A stretch of 5,918 nt of DNA, taken from the NCBI GenBank assembly GCA_017538005.1, contig JAFYJR010000078.1:1-5918 (forward strand), read 5' to 3'. This stretch comes from Clostridia bacterium (GTDB lineage: Bacteria; Bacillota; Clostridia; Oscillospirales; Acutalibacteraceae). A program made the position numbers and the translations under genes. Under the pieces are notes generated by a model that saw only the letters and a list, made by a program, of their open reading frames with translations, was not told the DNA's origin and searched no databases. Shown piece by piece: positions 4,078-5,918 of this stretch; within the stretch, counting starts at the first letter, position 1; every line of letters starts with the position of its first letter.

Positions 4078-5918
4078 ATGGACGCGAAACTCGAGAAGAT
4101 TCTGCCGCTTGTGCAGAAGCCGGGACGCTATACCGGCGGTGAACTGAACAGCGTTATGAAAGACGCCGGTTCGGTCGAGCTTCGCTATGCCTTCTGCTTC
4201 CCTGATACCTACGAGATCGGCATGTCCCATCTCGGCATGAAGATTCTCTATTCGCTTGTAAATGAGAGAGAGGACGCCTGGTGCGAGCGTGTTTTCGCGC
4301 CTGCGGACGATATGGAAGAGCAGATGCGCAAAAACGATATTCCGCTCTTTGCAATTGAGTCCAAGGACCCGCTTTATGAGTTCGATATCATAGGCTTTAC
4401 GCTGATGTACGAGCTCTCGTTTTCAAATATACTCAATATGCTTGACCTGGGCGGCGTGCCCGTGCTCGCGAGTGAGAGAAAAGATCTCAAAAACTTCGTC
4501 ATAGCCGGAGGTCCCTGCGCGTCAAATCCCGAGCCGCTTTGCGACTTCGTCGATGCGTTTCTGCTCGGCGACGGCGAGGAAGTTACGATTGAATTCCTCG
4601 ATCTGTACAAGGAGTATAAACGACGCGGAGCGGGCAAGGAGGAATTCCTTGCTGCCGTCGCCGGTATAGAGGGTGTCTATGTTCCGTCCCTTTACGACGT
4701 GACTTATAATGACGACGGTACGATAGCCGCCGTTACGCCAAAGGACGGCGCCCCCGCCGTCGTGCACAAGCGTGTCGTAAAGGACATGAATGCCGCCGCG
4801 TATCCGGAAAAGTTCATTGTCCCGTTCATAGACATTGTCCATGACCGTGTCAGCGTGGAACTTTTCCGCGGCTGTATACGCGGCTGCCGTTTCTGCCAGG
4901 CGGGCTTTATCTACCGACCGATAAGAGAGAAATCTCCGGATGTTGTAAACGCTCAGGCAAAGAGCCTGATAAGAAATTCGGGTTACGACGAGATAAGCCT
5001 TATCTCGCTCTCCACATCGGACTATACGGGCATCCAGCCGCTGCTGTCCGACATGATTGACTGGACACAGGAGAAGAAGGTAAACATAAGCCTTCCGTCC
5101 CTGCGCGTCGACAACTTCTCTGACGAACTTGTCGAGAAGATGAAACTGATAAGAAAGAGCGGTCTCACGTTTGCCCCTGAGGCCGGTTCACAGCGTCTCC
5201 GCGACGCCATAAACAAGAACATAACCGAAGAGGAAATCTTAAGTACTGTCCGTCTCGCGTTCAAAGGCGGCTGGACTACGGTAAAACTTTACTTTATGCT
5301 CGGTCTTCCGACTGAGACCTTTGAGGATATAGAAGAGATAGTCGCCCTCTCAAGGCGCGTTGTCACGGAGTACTATCACACCGAGGACAGGCCGAAGGGC
5401 AGACAGCTCGTTATTAATGTCAGCGCGTCACCTTTTGTTCCGAAGCCGCACACGCCGTTCCAGTGGGAACCGCAGGCGACCACGGAGGAACTTGAGGAGA
5501 AGCGTCAGTATCTCATTGAGCAGACGAGGGGACCGAAGTCCCATATCCATCTCTCCGCCCATCATACTGATACCATTTTCCTTGAGGCGGTATTCGCGAG
5601 GGGAGACCGTAAGCTTTCCAAAGTCCTTTACGAGGCCTGGAAGAGCGGATGCAAGTTTGATTCATGGGATGACAAACTTCGCTTTGACCTCTGGCAGGAG
5701 GCTTTCAAAGCCTGTGACATCGACCCTGAGTGGTATATCTACAGAAGACGCAGCTACGACGAAATCCTTCCGTGGGACCATCTCGACTACGGTATCACCA
5801 AGGAATTCCTGATGCGTGAAAATGAAAAATCAAAGAGGAGCGAGACCACTCCTCATTGCAGAATAAAATGCGCCGCCTGCGGCGCGTCCTCATTGAACGG
5901 AGGTGAGTGCGATGCAAA
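4078..5918 (+). CDS. B12-binding-type radical SAM protein, TIGR03960-like (3' end outside window)
   Basis: Radical SAM protein of unknown substrate; cytoplasmic. The frame is open from ATG 4078 to the window end (613 full codons) and seems only a few codons short of complete. N-terminus LEKILPLVQKPGRYTGGE is characteristic of the family. Residues about 35-175 resemble the cobalamin-binding-like domain (PDTYEIGMSHLG, ERVFAPADDME, GGP at 144-146, NPEPL, GDGEE), but the DxHxxG motif of base-off cobalamin binders is absent. The radical SAM domain (about 255-480) carries CIRGCRFC at 266-273, the CX3CX2C ligands of the 4Fe-4S cluster being Cys266, Cys270 and Cys273; SLPSLRVD, FAPEAGS and KLYFMLGLPTET follow as in Elp3-like proteins. 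The C-terminus has another cysteine set (594, 598, 601, 611). AAAGGAG (4067-4073) precedes ATG by four bases. In other Firmicutes the family lies next to or is fused with DUF2344, often near rplU/rpmA; function remains unassigned. Confidence 0.93.
   Translation, partial: MDAKLEKILPLVQKPGRYTGGELNSVMKDAGSVELRYAFCFPDTYEIGMSHLGMKILYSLVNEREDAWCERVFAPADDMEEQMRKNDIPLFAIESKDPLYEFDIIGFTLMYELSFSNILNMLDLGGVPVLASERKDLKNFVIAGGPCASNPEPLCDFVDAFLLGDGEEVTIEFLDLYKEYKRRGAGKEEFLAAVAGIEGVYVPSLYDVTYNDDGTIAAVTPKDGAPAVVHKRVVKDMNAAAYPEKFIVPFIDIVHDRVSVELFRGCIRGCRFCQAGFIYRPIREKSPDVVNAQAKSLIRNSGYDEISLISLSTSDYTGIQPLLSDMIDWTQEKKVNISLPSLRVDNFSDELVEKMKLIRKSGLTFAPEAGSQRLRDAINKNITEEEILSTVRLAFKGGWTTVKLYFMLGLPTETFEDIEEIVALSRRVVTEYYHTEDRPKGRQLVINVSASPFVPKPHTPFQWEPQATTEELEEKRQYLIEQTRGPKSHIHLSAHHTDTIFLEAVFARGDRKLSKVLYEAWKSGCKFDSWDDKLRFDLWQEAFKACDIDPEWYIYRRRSYDEILPWDHLDYGITKEFLMRENEKSKRSETTPHCRIKCAACGASSLNGGECDA
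5912..5918 (+). CDS. Start of the next gene, probably the DUF2344 (TIGR03936) partner
   Basis: Only ATG CAA A is visible. GGAGGTGA (5899-5906) ends five bases before this ATG, in an ideal position, and is itself embedded in the Gly-Gly codons near the end of the radical SAM gene. The frame is +1 relative to that gene, so the two overlap by at least seven bases, which favours translational coupling. The identity rests only on the usual gene neighbour of the TIGR03960 family; no diagnostic residue is in view. A GTG at 5903 in the same frame is less likely because it lies inside the Shine-Dalgarno. Confidence 0.5.

Noticed and set aside
5360..5812. Plus-strand 150-codon frame inside the radical SAM gene
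   Set aside because: It is a different frame of a well-supported coding region and its product is an Arg/Ser-rich shadow sequence.

Overview
The window is a housekeeping, all-plus-strand gene string from a low- to mid-GC Firmicute. It most likely comes from a Clostridia lineage of the Oscillospiraceae/Ruminococcaceae type. The evidence is the order ribF-rpsO-pnp, strong AGGAGG-type ribosome binding sites, PTIN-type RibF and the TIGR03960-type radical SAM protein. The species cannot be named from the sequence alone. I see no mobile element, CRISPR array, tRNA, rRNA or phage gene.

Layout. Bases 1-528 are the C-terminal part of ribF (riboflavin kinase/FAD synthetase), cut by the window start. 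Bases 529-659 hold an AT-rich candidate promoter and a foldable leader before rpsO (ribosomal protein S15, 660-923). Bases 924-1120 hold a terminator-like hairpin and then a strikingly structured leader before pnp (polynucleotide phosphorylase, 1121-3313). Next come an unrecognised single-pass membrane protein (3344-4021) and a short gap almost filled by a 15-bp hairpin. The last gene is a B12-binding-type radical SAM protein of the TIGR03960 type (4078 to past the window end). Its last codons overlap the ribosome binding site and ATG of another gene (5912 onwards), expected to be its usual DUF2344 partner. No gene-free stretch exceeds 200 bases.

How the genes fit together. S15 assembles the 30S platform and PNPase degrades and trims RNA; rpsO and pnp are neighbours in many bacteria and both are known for autoregulation through their mRNA leaders. 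The most interesting material here is in the two leaders. The rpsO leader can form a stem carrying a G-U/G-C step like the S15 site on 16S rRNA. The pnp leader can form a closed domain with an 18-pair hairpin, reminiscent of the RNase III-cleaved E. coli pnp leader but unrelated in sequence as far as I can tell. The membrane protein and the radical SAM protein have no assigned function; tight spacing suggests they are at least partly co-transcribed with pnp.

No clearly new multi-gene system is visible. The best candidates for something undescribed are the pnp leader RNA and the membrane protein.
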